Below are positions 34,991-48,260 of a stretch of DNA of 64,000 nucleotides, in pieces. The stretch covers positions 32,081,809-32,145,808 of the forward strand of contig CM064653.1 in assembly GCA_032717465.1 (NCBI GenBank), written 5' to 3'. Source of the DNA: Coenobita brevimanus. Taxonomy: Eukaryota; Arthropoda; Malacostraca; Decapoda; Coenobitidae. The translations under genes and the position numbers were made by a program. Each line of letters opens with the position of its first letter. Position 1 is the stretch's first letter. The notes beneath the pieces were generated by a model. The model made no database searches, was not told the origin of the DNA, and saw only the letters and a program-made list of their open reading frames with translations.

Positions 34991-35700
34991 TACACTGCAG
35001 GAAATAAAACTCCTGAATATTGACTCCATCGCTCAATAAAACAATATATCACGTGTCTAAATGTGTCGTGGTGAATCTTATCTATCATACTGTATAAATA
35101 TTGATAGGACATGCAATATCACACACATACACCCACCTGTGATTATTCTGTACATGTAAACGAAAATGAAAATGATTAGTAAAAGTGAAAAAATAAAATG
35201 ATTTCACATACGATGACTGTGTATGTAAAAATGACTTTAGTGAAAATAGAAGACATAATATTTCATGGTGAAAGTTAAAAAATAATCTTTCAGATTGCAT
35301 ATATCAAAACGGTTGACTACTGAATACGTGTTTCTCTATTAGAAGAGGTGAGAAATTGTATTCAATGTAGAAAAGCGAATATAGATAGATAGATAAATAG
35401 TTAGACAGATGGACAGATAGGTACTGTAGATAGATAGATAGATAGATAGATGAATACTGTTAATAGATAGAAAAAATGAGGTAAAGAGTAAAACAGTGAA
35501 TATTTTAAGAAAAGAAGAACATGTACACCATTGACAAATACATGAAGAAAACAGCCAGGTACAAGAAACAAGTTGCAAAAGAAAATCGACACTGTAACAG
35601 GTGTACAAGAAAAAAAATAAAATGTAAGACAGCACGGAATTATGAAGATGTAAATCAACAAAACACTAGGAATACAAGGACATAGCAATAAGATAAAATA
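34991..35700. other. AT-rich spacer with GATA repeats
   Basis: AT-rich, with GATAGATAGATA runs at 35383-35400 and 35432-35452. No gene is seen. Confidence 0.5.
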
Positions 35701-36060
35701 GCAGTCATGTCACAACGGAGGCGAGAACTCAGTAAGGAATGATGCCTAATCCCTTGTGTCCTTTAAAAAAAATCATGTGGAGACAACACGAATGATATAT
35801 AAGATTATCGTACTGAAGGAATTAATGGAGAATTCTTCCAACCCTTTCAGTAGGAGGGGTCTGTTCTAAGCTGAATAAAATCGTCCGACTGTAGCAATGG
35901 TAGGAAATTTAATATGGCATTGAACTGACGAGGCTCAAAATGAAATGCAGTTGGGTGTATTTCTTTCAGGCTAACTGCAGACGATTTTGTTTACCTAAAA
36001 GAAATTCCACTGATCAAACAGGGGAAACCATCAATACACTTAGCTACGAAATTCACGCTG
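35701..36060. mobile_element. TTAA-family: right ends and core copies
   Basis: TTATCGTACTGAAGGAATTA at 35805-35824 is a right terminus. TCTAAGCTGAATAAAATCG, CCGACTGTAGCAATGG at 35874-35908 and ACTGCAGACGATTTTGTTTA near 35973 are opposed cores about 100 bases apart. This may be one complete copy plus a neighbouring end. Confidence 0.55.
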
Positions 36061-36198
36061 AAATAAGGCAGATGCATTCATATATATAAATTTTTGGTAA
36101 TCGCTGTGTTACAGTGTGGCAAGTGAAGGTGGGAGGGTGTGGGAGCAGGGGAAGGGGAACAGGGTGACCCCATGACGTTCACAGCATTGATGGTATTC

Positions 36199-36200
<2 letters not shown>

Positions 36201-36238
<38 letters not shown>
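36201..36238. repeat. (GT)n microsatellite
   Basis: A GT run of about 37 bases followed by GACAGGCAGACAGAAAGACA. Confidence 0.95.
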
Positions 36239-36539
36239 CTGACAGGCAGACAGAAAGACAGACAAAGAGACAAGCAGAGACGGAGATGGGCAGAGACAAG
36301 ACAGAGAGCAAGCAATAAGTGTAAACATGCGTGTATGTGTTTGTGCATGTACTGTATATGTAGGCCTGTGTGTTTATGCGTCTGTGTGTACGGTATAATA
36401 TATATGTGTACCTTTCAGTGGTTTAAAAGCTAATGGAAATAGCTTTTGCATAGCTGTATAAATACCACCGCCGTTCCACACACCGATCTGTTGTAATACC
36501 CTCTGGCTTAGGCGGATTTGAAGTAACGATAGGGCAACT

Positions 36540-36960
36540 GTGGTTAGAGTAACGAGTAACGGGATTTAGAGCAATGGTAGGGCTGTTATATTTAGAGTAA
36601 AGAGTAACGGAATGGCTGTATTCAGAGTAACGAGTAACAGAATGGCTGTATTTAGAATAACGAGTAACGGAATGGCTGTATTTAGAGTAACGAGTTATGG
36701 AATGGCTGTTTTCAGAGTAACGAGTAACGGAATAGCTGTATTTAGAATAACGAGTAACGGAATAGCTGTATTTAGAATAACGAGTAACGGAATGGCTGTA
36801 CAGTATTTAGAGTAACGAGTAACAGAATGACTGTATTCAGAGTAACGAGTAACGGAATGACTGTATTCAGAGTAACATGTAATAGTATGGTTGTATTTAG
36901 AGTAACAAATAACGGTATGGCTGTACTCAGAGTAACGAGTGACGGTATGGTATTGCTATT
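36540..36960 (+). repeat. 30-bp AGTAACGAGTAACGGAATGG minisatellite
   Basis: At least twelve tandem units of GGAATGGCTGTATTCAGAGT plus AACGAGTAAC, with scattered substitutions and one 6-base insertion near 36800. The 30-base unit encodes GMAVFRVTSN repeatedly on the plus strand from 36612 to 36815 with no stop. There is no sign that it is translated. Degenerate AGTAACG phrases persist in the flanks to 37250 and again at 38040-38520. Confidence 0.95.
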
Positions 36961-37431
36961 TATACATTATATTAGATAAACGGAATGTCTTTATATAGGA
37001 ATAGTGATTTGGCGTATTTAGAGTAACAGTATGACTTATAAAAGACGAACATTAATATATGAGTAAAGGTATTATTTATTTTTAGAGTAAGACTTATACA
37101 AGTGAATTGTGTGGCTGTTAAGTAACGATATAGTTGTTATATATAATCAATATTGCTGTTGTTTTGAGTAACGATATGGCTGTTATATATTAAGTAGCGG
37201 TATTGATATTAAATTTAGTTTATACACTCAAAGTAACACGACCCTGGCCGGCCCGACACAGCACGGCCCGACAGCGATGGTTTTCAGAGGCCAATAACTT
37301 TTCTACCATGTGAGATAGGGAAGAGACACTTTCAGCAGGTAGTAGATACATTCAATAAATTTTGTTCTTAGCTATACATATACTCTTGGGACCAAAGATA
37401 CCTCTTGGAATCTCAGCTTTCCAAGGGAATG
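36961..37431. other. Decayed edge of the 30-bp minisatellite and unassigned DNA
   Basis: GTAACGATATGGCTGTTATA and similar phrases up to about 37230 are diverged units. 37240-37431 is ordinary sequence with GGCCGGCCCGACACAGCACG and a GGCCCGACAG repeat. Confidence 0.5.
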
Positions 37432-37720
37432 TACTGTGGGTCACAAAAGTATCGGTGCACAATATGCGTGAAACATTTGGGACCATAGAACAATGGTCGC
37501 TGATATATTGGTGTCCGACCTACCACACATTAGTAGCCCTGATGTCGGGAGGTGACATACATCGCCAACTAACAATATCCTCTTGCAAACATATAGCAAA
37601 TGTTATGTTTGTATAAATATTGTTCATACTCAGTGAGACGTTGGTAAACATCAGCAATTGTTCGAATGTTTCGGTAGGCATCGGACCCCCTGTGCTCCGA
37701 TACTTTTGTGACCCATAGTA
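37432..37720. mobile_element. Tc1/mariner-type MITE with TA target duplication
   Basis: The element 37434-37718 (285 bases) starts CTGTGGGTCACAAAAGTATC GGTGCAC. Its end, reversed, reads CTATGGGTCACAAAAGTATC GGAGCAC. The terminal inverted repeat is 27 bases with two mismatches. It is flanked by TA on both sides (37432-37433, 37719-37720), the target duplication of Tc1/mariner elements. Looser inverted similarity extends inward (GTGAAACATT against CGAAACATTC). It carries no transposase. Confidence 0.9.
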
Positions 37721-38593
37721 TCGAGGGCTTCAGTTGACATGCTCCACTACGAAATCGATTTTAAACGTATTTCCTGTTTTAACTCTAACAGTTAAATACC
37801 GGATATTACGCTCATGATTTTACAAGAACGTTTTTTCTGTTGAAGAGGTGAAATCAGCAAGGGTATGTGACAGAGAAAAATGCGAAAAAGTAAATAATTT
37901 AGCACAATTATTCTTCTGTTATTGTTCAACAGCCTCACCAGCAGTGTTCAAAGTTTACACCAAGATGAAATTTTGATGATAGGCGTATGTGGAAACGTTG
38001 GCTCGCTCTTCAATCGCTCACAAAGCGCACTTTACAGGTATTAAGAGTACGAGTATGGCAACAATAGTTTATTTAGAGTCTCTAGAGTAACGTTATGATT
38101 GCTGTGATAAGAGTAGAGACTAACGGAACTTGAATAATCGGTATCACGTTAAGGAAGTGGCTGTTTTACTTAGAGAAAGAAGAAACGATATGGCCACAGT
38201 ATTAACAACAGTGCTTAGAACAACGATGTGTCTTCGTTATTTAAACGGTTAATCATTCGGTTGAGATTAACTGCAGTGATACTCAGAGCAATGAATAATG
38301 ATGTCTCTTTGATGTACATAACGTCGGTACTGAGTGTAACAAGTAACGGGTTTAAAGTACCTGTATGACTGGGATATGTGGAGTAATCGACATGTCTGCA
38401 CTCTAAAGAACATTGCTAATTACAATGACAGGTAATTGATTTAAGGGAATTTGGACCGATGAGTAACAATATGACTCTGATAAATATGATATTCAACAGT
38501 ATTTAAAGTAACGAGTAACCAAGTAAACCATTTAACAACAATGGGCCTCTCTTAGACTGGATACTTGTACAGACATGAGGCAATTCTGCTAGT

Positions 38594-38596
<3 letters not shown>
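37721..38596. other. Unassigned, with scattered minisatellite remnants
   Basis: AGAGTAACGTTATGATTGCT, GAGTGTAACAAGTAACGGG and AAAGTAACGAGTAACC (38040-38520) are diverged units of the 36.6 kb minisatellite. The array therefore once covered about 2 kb and has been interrupted and eroded. Confidence 0.5.

Positions 38597-38667
<71 letters not shown>
38597..38667. repeat. (AT)n microsatellite abutting SINE head
   Basis: A perfect AT run directly before the tRNA-like head of the SINE. Confidence 0.97.
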
Positions 38668-38669
<2 letters not shown>

Positions 38670-39025
38670 AGCCTCTGTGGTGTAGTGGTAAAGTGTGCGT
38701 TTCGTACACTGAAAAATGAGGTTCGCGCCCCGCCAGGGTAATAAACTTTGGGAGCGTTCTTCTGGCCACGTACTGCTTGGCGAACATCAGGGGTCCTGTG
38801 GTTGAACCAGTGTCGCATACTATAAAGAATGCTTGCACCCAGTCGGCATGCGCGGGCCGATTACACTTGGTTCACAAACTACACACACATCCAAAGCCAC
38901 TTCAACACAACAACTACACTTACAAGCACTTCTCACCCAACATACAATCTCTACTAGACACGCTAAGCCACTTGGTAGAGATACATTGGGTGTATCGTCC
39001 CCACTTTGGTAGGGATAGGCCGGTC

Positions 39026-39028
<3 letters not shown>
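38668..39028 (+). mobile_element. tRNA-derived SINE (family B), forward copy
   Basis: The head GAGCCTCTGTGGTGTAGTGG has an A box (TGGTGTAGTGG, 38678-38688). A perfect B-box-type GGTTCGCGCCC (38720-38730) lies 31 bases on. The body matches 2240-2617 in reverse throughout (GTTGAACCAGTGTCGCATAC, TGGTAGAGATACATTGG) and ends GGGATAGGCCGGTCCTG. This copy lacks the last bases and the GAT tail seen in the other, and passes straight into an AT run. The anticodon loop is ambiguous, so the parent tRNA is not assigned. Confidence 0.92.
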
Positions 39029-39071
<43 letters not shown>

Positions 39072-39080
39072 TGTGTGTGT
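39029..39080. repeat. (TA)n then short (GT)n
   Basis: A TA run to 39067, then GTGTGTGTGTGT. Confidence 0.95.
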
Positions 39081-39084
39081 GTAA

Positions 39085-39200
39085 TGTACGGCAAGGATAT
39101 TTAACATCACGGTATTTGGGTTTGAGAGATCTCTCCCAAGATGAATAAAGTGGTCAAATGGTATTCATAAAGTTCAGTCACCGTCGCAGTAAAGATGCTA
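39085..39200 (-). mobile_element. TTAA-family fragment
   Basis: GAGAGATCTCTCCCAAGATG, AATAAAGTGGTCAAATGG and CACCGTCGCAGTAAAG match the right half of the family at reduced identity. Confidence 0.45.
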
Positions 39201-39741
39201 ATGTTACTGTACATACATAGTAACGACATGCAAAGTAATGGTATATTTAAATTTTCAGTATGGCTGGAGTATTTAGAACAACGAGAAACCAGTAACCCTA
39301 TTTACGTATTGTGCTGTGGCGCGAGTTTATCACTGATGCCGGGGCTATCTGCGTTGAGCGGTGGTGTTATATGGCGGTGTTAGTATCTATATCGCTGATA
39401 TCGCAGTGAGCCAGTGCCAGACCCGGATATAGTGTTATTGCAGCGTTATGAGCGGATCTGTGCCACCTCACCTGCTGTCCCACCTCCTGCTGTTATTCTG
39501 TTGTTAACCTGCCATTTTTCTGTTATCAGTGGCGGCATGGTAAGAGGGAGGAGGCGTTTACCCCTCTTTGTTTTGTTACGTTTGCATTGTTTACCTTAAT
39601 TAGCATTTTTCATTTCCATCATTGCACTTCGTGGGGTGAAGCAGACAACGATGCGAAACATTTTTACTTCAGCTAACATTAGTGATGGTGGTGACCAGCG
39701 TATCACAAATAATAAACTACTGAACCTCTCACTGTGGCGAC

Positions 39742-39742
<1 letters not shown>
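39201..39742. other. Unassigned; CpG-bearing GTTAT-rich segment
   Basis: 39330-39560 has several CpG sites and GTGTTAT phrases. CCATTTTTCTGTTATCAG at 39511-39528 looks like a 3' splice site and GGTAAGAG at 39539 like a donor, but the interval is only about 10 bases, so an exon is not supported. Confidence 0.35.
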
Positions 39743-39772
<30 letters not shown>

Positions 39773-40030
39773 ATTTTTGCTGCCTTAAAACATTTTATTC
39801 GTGTATGGGTAGACCTTATGTAATGAAGAGTTTGGGTTTCTGAGAGCTAAATGAAGTGTTCTGCCTTTAGTCGGAATAAATTTCAGACTTCTTAATTATC
39901 GATAAAAGCGTAAAAAAAGAAAGCTGTAAACTTTATGTTGTAGTTATGATTCTCTGGACTGAATAAAATCATTTGCCATTAGCCAGAGAATGACACATTA
40001 ATTAGTTTTCCAAACCAGAGTCAATCATTC
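39743..40030. repeat. (CT)n followed by TTAA-family fragments
   Basis: A CT run at 39743-39771. Then TTTTATTCGTGTATGGG, and at 39952-39990 TGGACTGAATAAAATCATTT with GCCATTAGCC, a weak core copy in reverse orientation. Confidence 0.5.
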
Positions 40031-41079
40031 TTTTTTATAGCATTCATTTTTACATATTATATTCTGTCCCCTGACTGTTGGTCTATTGGATTCACTTAAT
40101 TCATAGCTACTATTGTCCCTAAAAAATGCTATAGCTATTAGCTCATCTGCTATAATTACAATCAAAGTTTCTTCTAGTAAAATCTTAAATATTATTTTAT
40201 TATTTTAACCATTTGTAGCAACAACAGCAGCAGTACTACTACTGCTACCTCTACTATTACTAGTACTACTGTTAATAATAATAATAATGATGATGATAAT
40301 AATAATAATAATAATAATAATGATGATGATGATGATAGTAGTGGTGGTAATAGTAGTACTCGTAGTATCGTCGTTCATTATTTCGGCTTTCCCAATCCCT
40401 GGATAACTCGTATTTACGAAATAATCAAAGGAAAAAAATGCAAGAATACTATGTAAACCATCATACCCATGCTGTTCTGCTCCTCCACAATACAGATAGA
40501 CAGATAGGTAGACCGATAGATGTAAATAGATAGATAGATATAGATAGATAGATATGATCTCAAGTTATGCAACCTGTAAGCCCATACTCAAAATCTACCC
40601 ACTCATTAATTTACCTCTGGCACTAAACTACCGTACTTAATATCTGGAATAACAGGAAAGATCATGCATTTTGTACAAGAACATCTGAAAAGTCGGGCAT
40701 ATGTGAATTACTGATGTTTACCTACTTTGTTTCTAATCTCTTCACTGCAATGACGCTTTTTTCCCACTACACAGAGGTAGTAAGATACGGCATTTTTGCA
40801 GGAGGCGGATGATGATATGAGGCGGAGGAGGAGGAGGTTGTAATTGAAAGTGTTGCCTGGCAACCTAGAACGTGTGGGAGCATGAGGAAAAAGTTTTAGG
40901 GTTACCTCTGCTATTATTGCGGAACTTACATTTTTTTTTTTGGGGGGGAGGGGTTACCTGTGGTATTACTTGCGCTTGCTGTGAGCCTGCTGTGGAGTGG
41001 GCTACACAGTTCTGCTGTGTTTGATTATTTAAACCTTGTTACCTCCAGGCAGTTTCATTTAACTTTAGGGGAAACGTCT
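40031..41079. other. Unassigned, with (AAT)/(GAT) simple repeats
   Basis: A trinucleotide-rich patch (40215-40375: ACTACTACTG, AATAATAATAA, GATGATGATG, GTAGTGGTGG) and GATA repeats at 40495-40555. A run of nine G near 40943. No gene is seen. Confidence 0.5.
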
Positions 41080-41580
41080 CGCAGTGAAGGAGTTAGAAAC
41101 GATATTCATCAAGCTCTCCTCTGAAAGGTCTCCCCAAAGGTTACTAATAGAATCAGGCGCTAGCAAAAATTAAGCTAGAAATATGAGCTCGTGTTGAAGG
41201 CGTTTCCCTGACATGAATGACATGGCTAAGCATATTAAGCCTTTGGAAAACAAGCCCCCACTTGGGTATTTTATTCTGGTTACTACCAGACGATTTTAGT
41301 CAGCTGAGGATAAAACCTGCTTTCTAAAGTGTTAATGCCTATTTCAGGTAAAACCGGTATATTGTAACTATTTTTATCGGCCTAACGAACGTAATCAATG
41401 TGAAGTATCTAACTTCAACCTGCATTCAAGTTAATGTTACTGGTATATACTTACTCCCACCAAATTAACCTGCTTAAAAGCAGTTATCATTTTCAAGCTG
41501 CTGTGACTCACTCTTAGCTGAATAAAGTCGTCTGGTCGCTGCTGGAATATAGTATGAGAAAACAGGACCATAAAAATGTT
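41080..41580. mobile_element. TTAA-family cluster: one end and one complete copy
   Basis: CTCGCAGTGAAGGAGTTAG at 41074-41093 is a right terminus. GTTACTAATAGAATCAGGCG at 41140 is a degenerate core. A complete copy then runs from about 41255 (GGGTATTTTATTCTGGTTAC then CAGACGATTTTAGTCAGCTG) to about 41580 (CACTCTTAGCTGAATAAAGT then CGTCTGGTCGCTGCTGG). The two cores face each other about 230 bases apart. Confidence 0.65.
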
Positions 41581-41675
41581 TAAATTTGCCGTATTCGTTT
41601 CAAAACTTACACATATTAAACTGATCTAACATAATCAAACTTAATAAAACCTAATCTACGTTTTATTGAATCAAC

Positions 41676-41678
<3 letters not shown>

Positions 41679-41734
<56 letters not shown>
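41679..41734. repeat. (CT)n microsatellite
   Basis: A CT run of about 55 bases. Confidence 0.97.
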
Positions 41735-41738
<4 letters not shown>

Positions 41739-42084
41739 TGCCTCACCTACGCCACTAACTCCCCCCTCTCTCAGCCACTCCGATTCCCCACCGTCTTTAC
41801 ATGGATATTTCAACAAGCCGCCCGTCCAGTGTATTAAAAAAACAAATCGAATCGTAAAAATGTCAACACCAAAAAACAAACTCCATTTATCAGGTGAGCG
41901 GCCACGAAAAAAATTGTGGAAAAAAGTATCGAGAGAAAAAAATGAATAAAACTCGACTCTGTAACCCTGAAAATTACCAGCGATCTGTTATACCCTGATT
42001 GTATTGTTGAGTCGAGAGTATACAACGAGGGTGCTGGAATGGGGAGAAGTGGGAGAGAGGGGGGGAATAGCGGATGGGGAAAGC

Positions 42085-43080
42085 TAAGGGGGTGTATTTG
42101 TTGTTAAGGGACCGGGAGTGGAATGGGGGGATGACTGGGAACTAGGTGGTGATGCTAGGAATGAAAGGGATGAATGGGAATGGGAGAATAAAAAGCAATG
42201 TGAGCAATGGGGGGTAGGATATTTGTTGTTAAGGGACCAGGAATGGGAGGGGGGGATTAGAAATGAGGGGGGAGGAGATGTTAGAGCCGGAAGGGATGAG
42301 TGGGAATGGGAAAATGAGAGACAGGGCGAGCTAAGGGGAATGTATTTGTTGGAAAGTTACCGGGAATGGGAGTGGAGTGGGGATCAGGAATGGAGGGGGT
42401 GCTGGAAATGGAAGGGATGAATGGAGATGGGAACAGGGGGAGTAAGGGGATGTATTCGTTGTTAAGGGACAAGGAATGGGATGGAGGGAATAATTAGGAC
42501 CAGTTGGGTTGTTAAGAATGGAATAGAAGACTGGGAATGAAAGAATGGAAGGAGATGTGGCGAGCTGGGGGAGGGGATTTATTTTTTATTAAAGGGCTAG
42601 GAATAGGAATAAAATGGACCTTTAGGGATAAAAGGGATGTTAGGGATGGAAGGAAAGAATGAGAATGTGGGAGATGGGGAGCTAAGGGAGATCATGTTGT
42701 TAAGGGACCAGGCATGGGATGAAGGAAGCGATTAGGTACGGAAGGGGTGTCTGGACTGGAGAGTATGAATGTGAGTGTGGGGGAGGTGGAACTAGGGAGT
42801 GTACAAGTATTTGCGTTACGGGACCAAGAATGGGGATGGAGGGGATGATTAGGAGTGGAGGGGACGTTTGGGGTTAAAGGAATGAATGAGAATGGGGAAG
42901 AAGGGGGAGCTACGAAGGTGTAAGAGTATATGTGGTCAAGGGAGCAGGAGTGAGAATGGAGGGAAAATTGGGAATGGTTGGGGGTGTTAAGACTGGTGAT
43001 GATGAATGCAAATGGGAAATGGGAGGCAGGCTTAAATAAGGTGGATGCATTTATTACTATAGGACCAGCATGAGGAAGAG
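42085..43080 (+). repeat. ~119-bp GA-rich satellite, about eight units
   Basis: The landmark TTGTTAAGGGACC(A/G)GGA and its variants recur near 42102, 42225, 42348, 42460, 42590, 42698, 42814, 42932 and 43054, with spacings of 110-130 bases (mean near 119). Between landmarks each unit has GAATGGGATGGAGGGGAT-like, GGAAGGGATGAATGGGAATG-like and GGGGAGCTAAGGGG-like segments in that order. Divergence between units is considerable, so the array is old. Trp/Glu/Gly frames are artefacts. Confidence 0.88.
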
Positions 43081-44160
43081 GGAATGGGAATGGAAGTGTG
43101 CACGGCATGGAGAAGGTAAGTAGAAAGGGATGATTGAGTAGGATGGGGAGGGTAACTGAGAATGGAGGAATGAAAGAAACGAAGGTAACGGGTTGAATGA
43201 AAGGAATGACTCTGAATGTAGTGGGTGTGTAAGAATGAAGGTGATTTTATGAATGGAGAGGATAAGTAACAATAGAGGGGAGGACGAACTGGACTGAAGG
43301 TAGTGTCTAGAATGGAGGGGGTGAGTAAGAATGGAGGGAAAGGTTTGGAAGCGAGGGGTGAGTGGGAGTAATGGAAATGGATTGGAACGGAGGCAACTGC
43401 TTGGAATGGAGGGTCTGAACAGGAAAGGATGGGGTGGTAGAAATGATGAATGGGAATTGATAGAATTAATATAAAGGAAGGAATATGAATATCGAGGGTG
43501 AGTAGGAATGAATGAGACAAATGGAAATTGAAGGAGTAGTTAAGGATGGAAGGAACTTTTCTGAATGGTGGTGGTGTTAGATGTGGATGGGGATGGAAGG
43601 AACTGAGGAATTGGGCAGGAAAAGGAAGTTAGTAGGATCAAAAAGGGAAGACATGAAATGAAGGGATGATCTGAGGTGGAGAAATGGGTAAGAACTGAGG
43701 AGGGGGGGGGGTGAGAGTGAACAGGAAAGAATGAGAGGCCGTGAAATACATTGTAACAGGAATGGGTAATAGGCTGGAATGGAGTAGGAGGTAAAAATCG
43801 AGGACGTGAGGAGAAATAATAAACAGGTGTGAAATAAAAGGTGTAAAGTGGATTAGTCATATCAGAAATGGATGAGAGACTGAAATGGAGAAGTGGATAT
43901 AACAAAGGGAAAGGTGGGTATGAGTAGGGGAACAGGTATAAATGCGAATAATGGACACAGAAATTGATATAAAACTGGAAATGAGTAAAAAAAAAAAAAA
44001 GTAGGATAGAGGAACTGAGTGAAGTACATGGAAACGGATGCTGTTTTGGTATTTCAGAGTAAGTTTGTCTGGTGAGGGAATGAGTGAAAATAGGGGGAAG
44101 TGGGGTGATGTCTGTGGGGTGTGGAAAAAATAAGAGAAGTGGGATGGCATTCATAGAAAA
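43081..44160 (+). repeat. GAATGGAGG-rich decayed extension of the satellite
   Basis: Irregular GAATGGAGGG, GAATGAATGGG and TGGAATGGAG phrases continue to about 44160 without the 119-base landmark. Confidence 0.8.
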
Positions 44161-44204
44161 GGTTGGATGGAATGAAAGAAAAGAGTGCAGTGAGGGTAAT
44201 TTAA

Positions 44205-44234
44205 GTGGGAGAGAGAGAGAGAGAGAGAGAGAGA
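44205..44234. repeat. (GA)n microsatellite
   Basis: A GA run of about 28 bases. Confidence 0.93.
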
Positions 44235-44810
44235 TGCGGATTCTGTTGCTGCTGTAAATGAGGTTCTTTGTTTTGTTTTCTTTTTTATGCTGAGTCTGTA
44301 AATGATGCGCTTCTTTATGGCGTTTTTTGTAGGTTTAGAGTATCTTGTTGCAATTGCCTTTTTTTCATTTTCTTTTTTGCGGTTGCTTGTTCCTCTTGCC
44401 TGTATTGTTGATGCTTTCAGTTTAATTTTGACGATACTGATTACGATTTGTTTTACTAATATTTTTGTTTTTGCTACTGTTGCCATTGGTACTGTTCTTG
44501 TTTTGGAGTTGTTGGTGTTTCTGTAGTTTCATTATTGTTATTGTTTGGTTTCCGTTATTGTTCTTGACCGTTACTGTTGTTATTGCTGCTATTTTTCCCG
44601 TTTGAATGTTATTATGACTCATTGTTTTTGTTGTTGCCTTTAATGTTGTTATTGTTGTTGATGATAATGATGATGCATTTGCTGTTCTGAACAAACTCAC
44701 TCTTGGTATGGTCGCCTCACACATAACCAGGTCATGAAGTGTGTCAGTGTTAGCCTGTGTGTTGAAGTGCTCATGAGAAAAGTATGTAAGAGAAGAAAAG
44801 GGCAGAAACA

Positions 44811-44817
<7 letters not shown>
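44235..44817 (+). other. T-rich (GTT/ATT) degenerate simple sequence
   Basis: GTTGTTATTGTTGTTG and TTTTGTTATTG phrases. A hydrophobic 74-codon frame at 44302-44526 follows from T-rich composition. No gene is recognised. Confidence 0.6.

Positions 44818-44862
<45 letters not shown>
44818..44862. repeat. (GA)n microsatellite
   Basis: A GA run of about 45 bases. Confidence 0.96.
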
Positions 44863-44865
<3 letters not shown>

Positions 44866-44945
44866 TACTCAATCTTTCATCCCAGACACTAGCGTATCCA
44901 AACCTTCCTTCCTTGCCTGTATTTTGTGTAGCGTGGCCTTATCGA

Positions 44946-45037
44946 GCGTGGAGGGGAGAGCAGGTCCGGAGCGACATTCCACTGGTAAACCTGGTGGGAA
45001 ATGTCGCTTAAGTACCTGCTGGACTTCTCAGGCACGC
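44946..45037 (+). other. 92-base imperfect hairpin, pre-miRNA-sized
   Basis: Nested complementary blocks are GCGTG (44946) with CACGC (45033), GCAGGT (44960) with ACCTGC (45014), and AGCGACATT (44970) with AATGTCGCT (45000). CCAC/GTGG follows near a loop around TAAAC. Small internal loops separate the stems. It is not made of microsatellite sequence. Size and shape fit a microRNA precursor, but the outer stem has a large asymmetric loop. AATAAA follows at 45041. Function is unproven. Confidence 0.3.
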
Positions 45038-45049
45038 ATCAATAAAGTA

Positions 45050-45680
45050 AAGGCAGAGGAACGGCGGATGGGGATGGGATGGTGACGGGGAAGGGAAGGG
45101 GAAGAAGTGTGGAGGGAGGAAGGGAAAGGGAAGGGGAGTGTGGAGGGGGCGAAATGGAAGGGATAGATACAGGGGTTAGCAGAAAGGGAAGGAATAGATG
45201 AAATGAGGGACGTGGAATGCAGAAGGAGGGGGGAGTGGATGAAGGACGAGAGATGTGGGAAACGAAAGGGGGAGCATAGAGGGGAGGGGAATAGATGAGA
45301 GAAGGGGAGTTTGGAGGGTGAACGGGAAGGACGAAGGGGAAGTGAAGGAGAGAGGGGAGTGGAAAGGGATGAAAAGGAAAGAAGTAGATGAAAAGAGGGA
45401 ACTGGAATGAAGGAGGGGAAGGGGAAAGTGGAGGAGAGGTGTGAAGAAGAAAACAGGGAATATGGAGAGGGAAATGGAAGAAGGAGGGGGAGTGTGTGGG
45501 GTGAAACAGGGAGGGAGGGAAAGGGTAGCGTGGAGGGGGTAAGTAAAAGGGAATAGAGGACAGACAGTGTGGAGGTGCGATGCAGAAGGTGAAGAGAAGG
45601 GGAATGAGAGGATGGAATGACGGAACGGTAAGGAAGAGGAGTACAATGAATAATGGCCAGTGACGAGGCTAATAGCTGGA
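45050..45680 (+). repeat. Purine-rich GGGAAGGGGA block
   Basis: Irregular GGAAGGGGAAG and GTGTGGAGGG phrases. Minus-strand Pro/Ser/Phe frames are artefacts. Confidence 0.88.
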
Positions 45681-45807
45681 GGAAAGAGTAAAATTAATAA
45701 CACTAAAGATTACCCAAGTGCATAACAATAGGGCAGACAAGAGGAAGAGAGAATAGGGGGAAAAGGAGAAAGAAGAGGGAGGAATGAAGTGGTTGAGGAA
45801 GAGAAGG

Positions 45808-45811
<4 letters not shown>

Positions 45812-45873
<62 letters not shown>
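45812..45873. repeat. (GT)n microsatellite
   Basis: A GT run of about 62 bases. Confidence 0.97.

Positions 45874-48260
<2,387 letters not shown>

Noticed and set aside
36540..36960. CRISPR-like array
   Set aside because: 30-bp units are contiguous tandem copies with no unique spacers, in a eukaryotic setting.
39511..39546. Splice acceptor and donor pair around TGGCGGCATG
   Set aside because: The implied exon would be about 10 bases and no supporting exons are seen.
42118..42420. 100-codon Trp/Glu/Gly-rich frame
   Set aside because: It lies within the 119-bp satellite and is not preserved between units.
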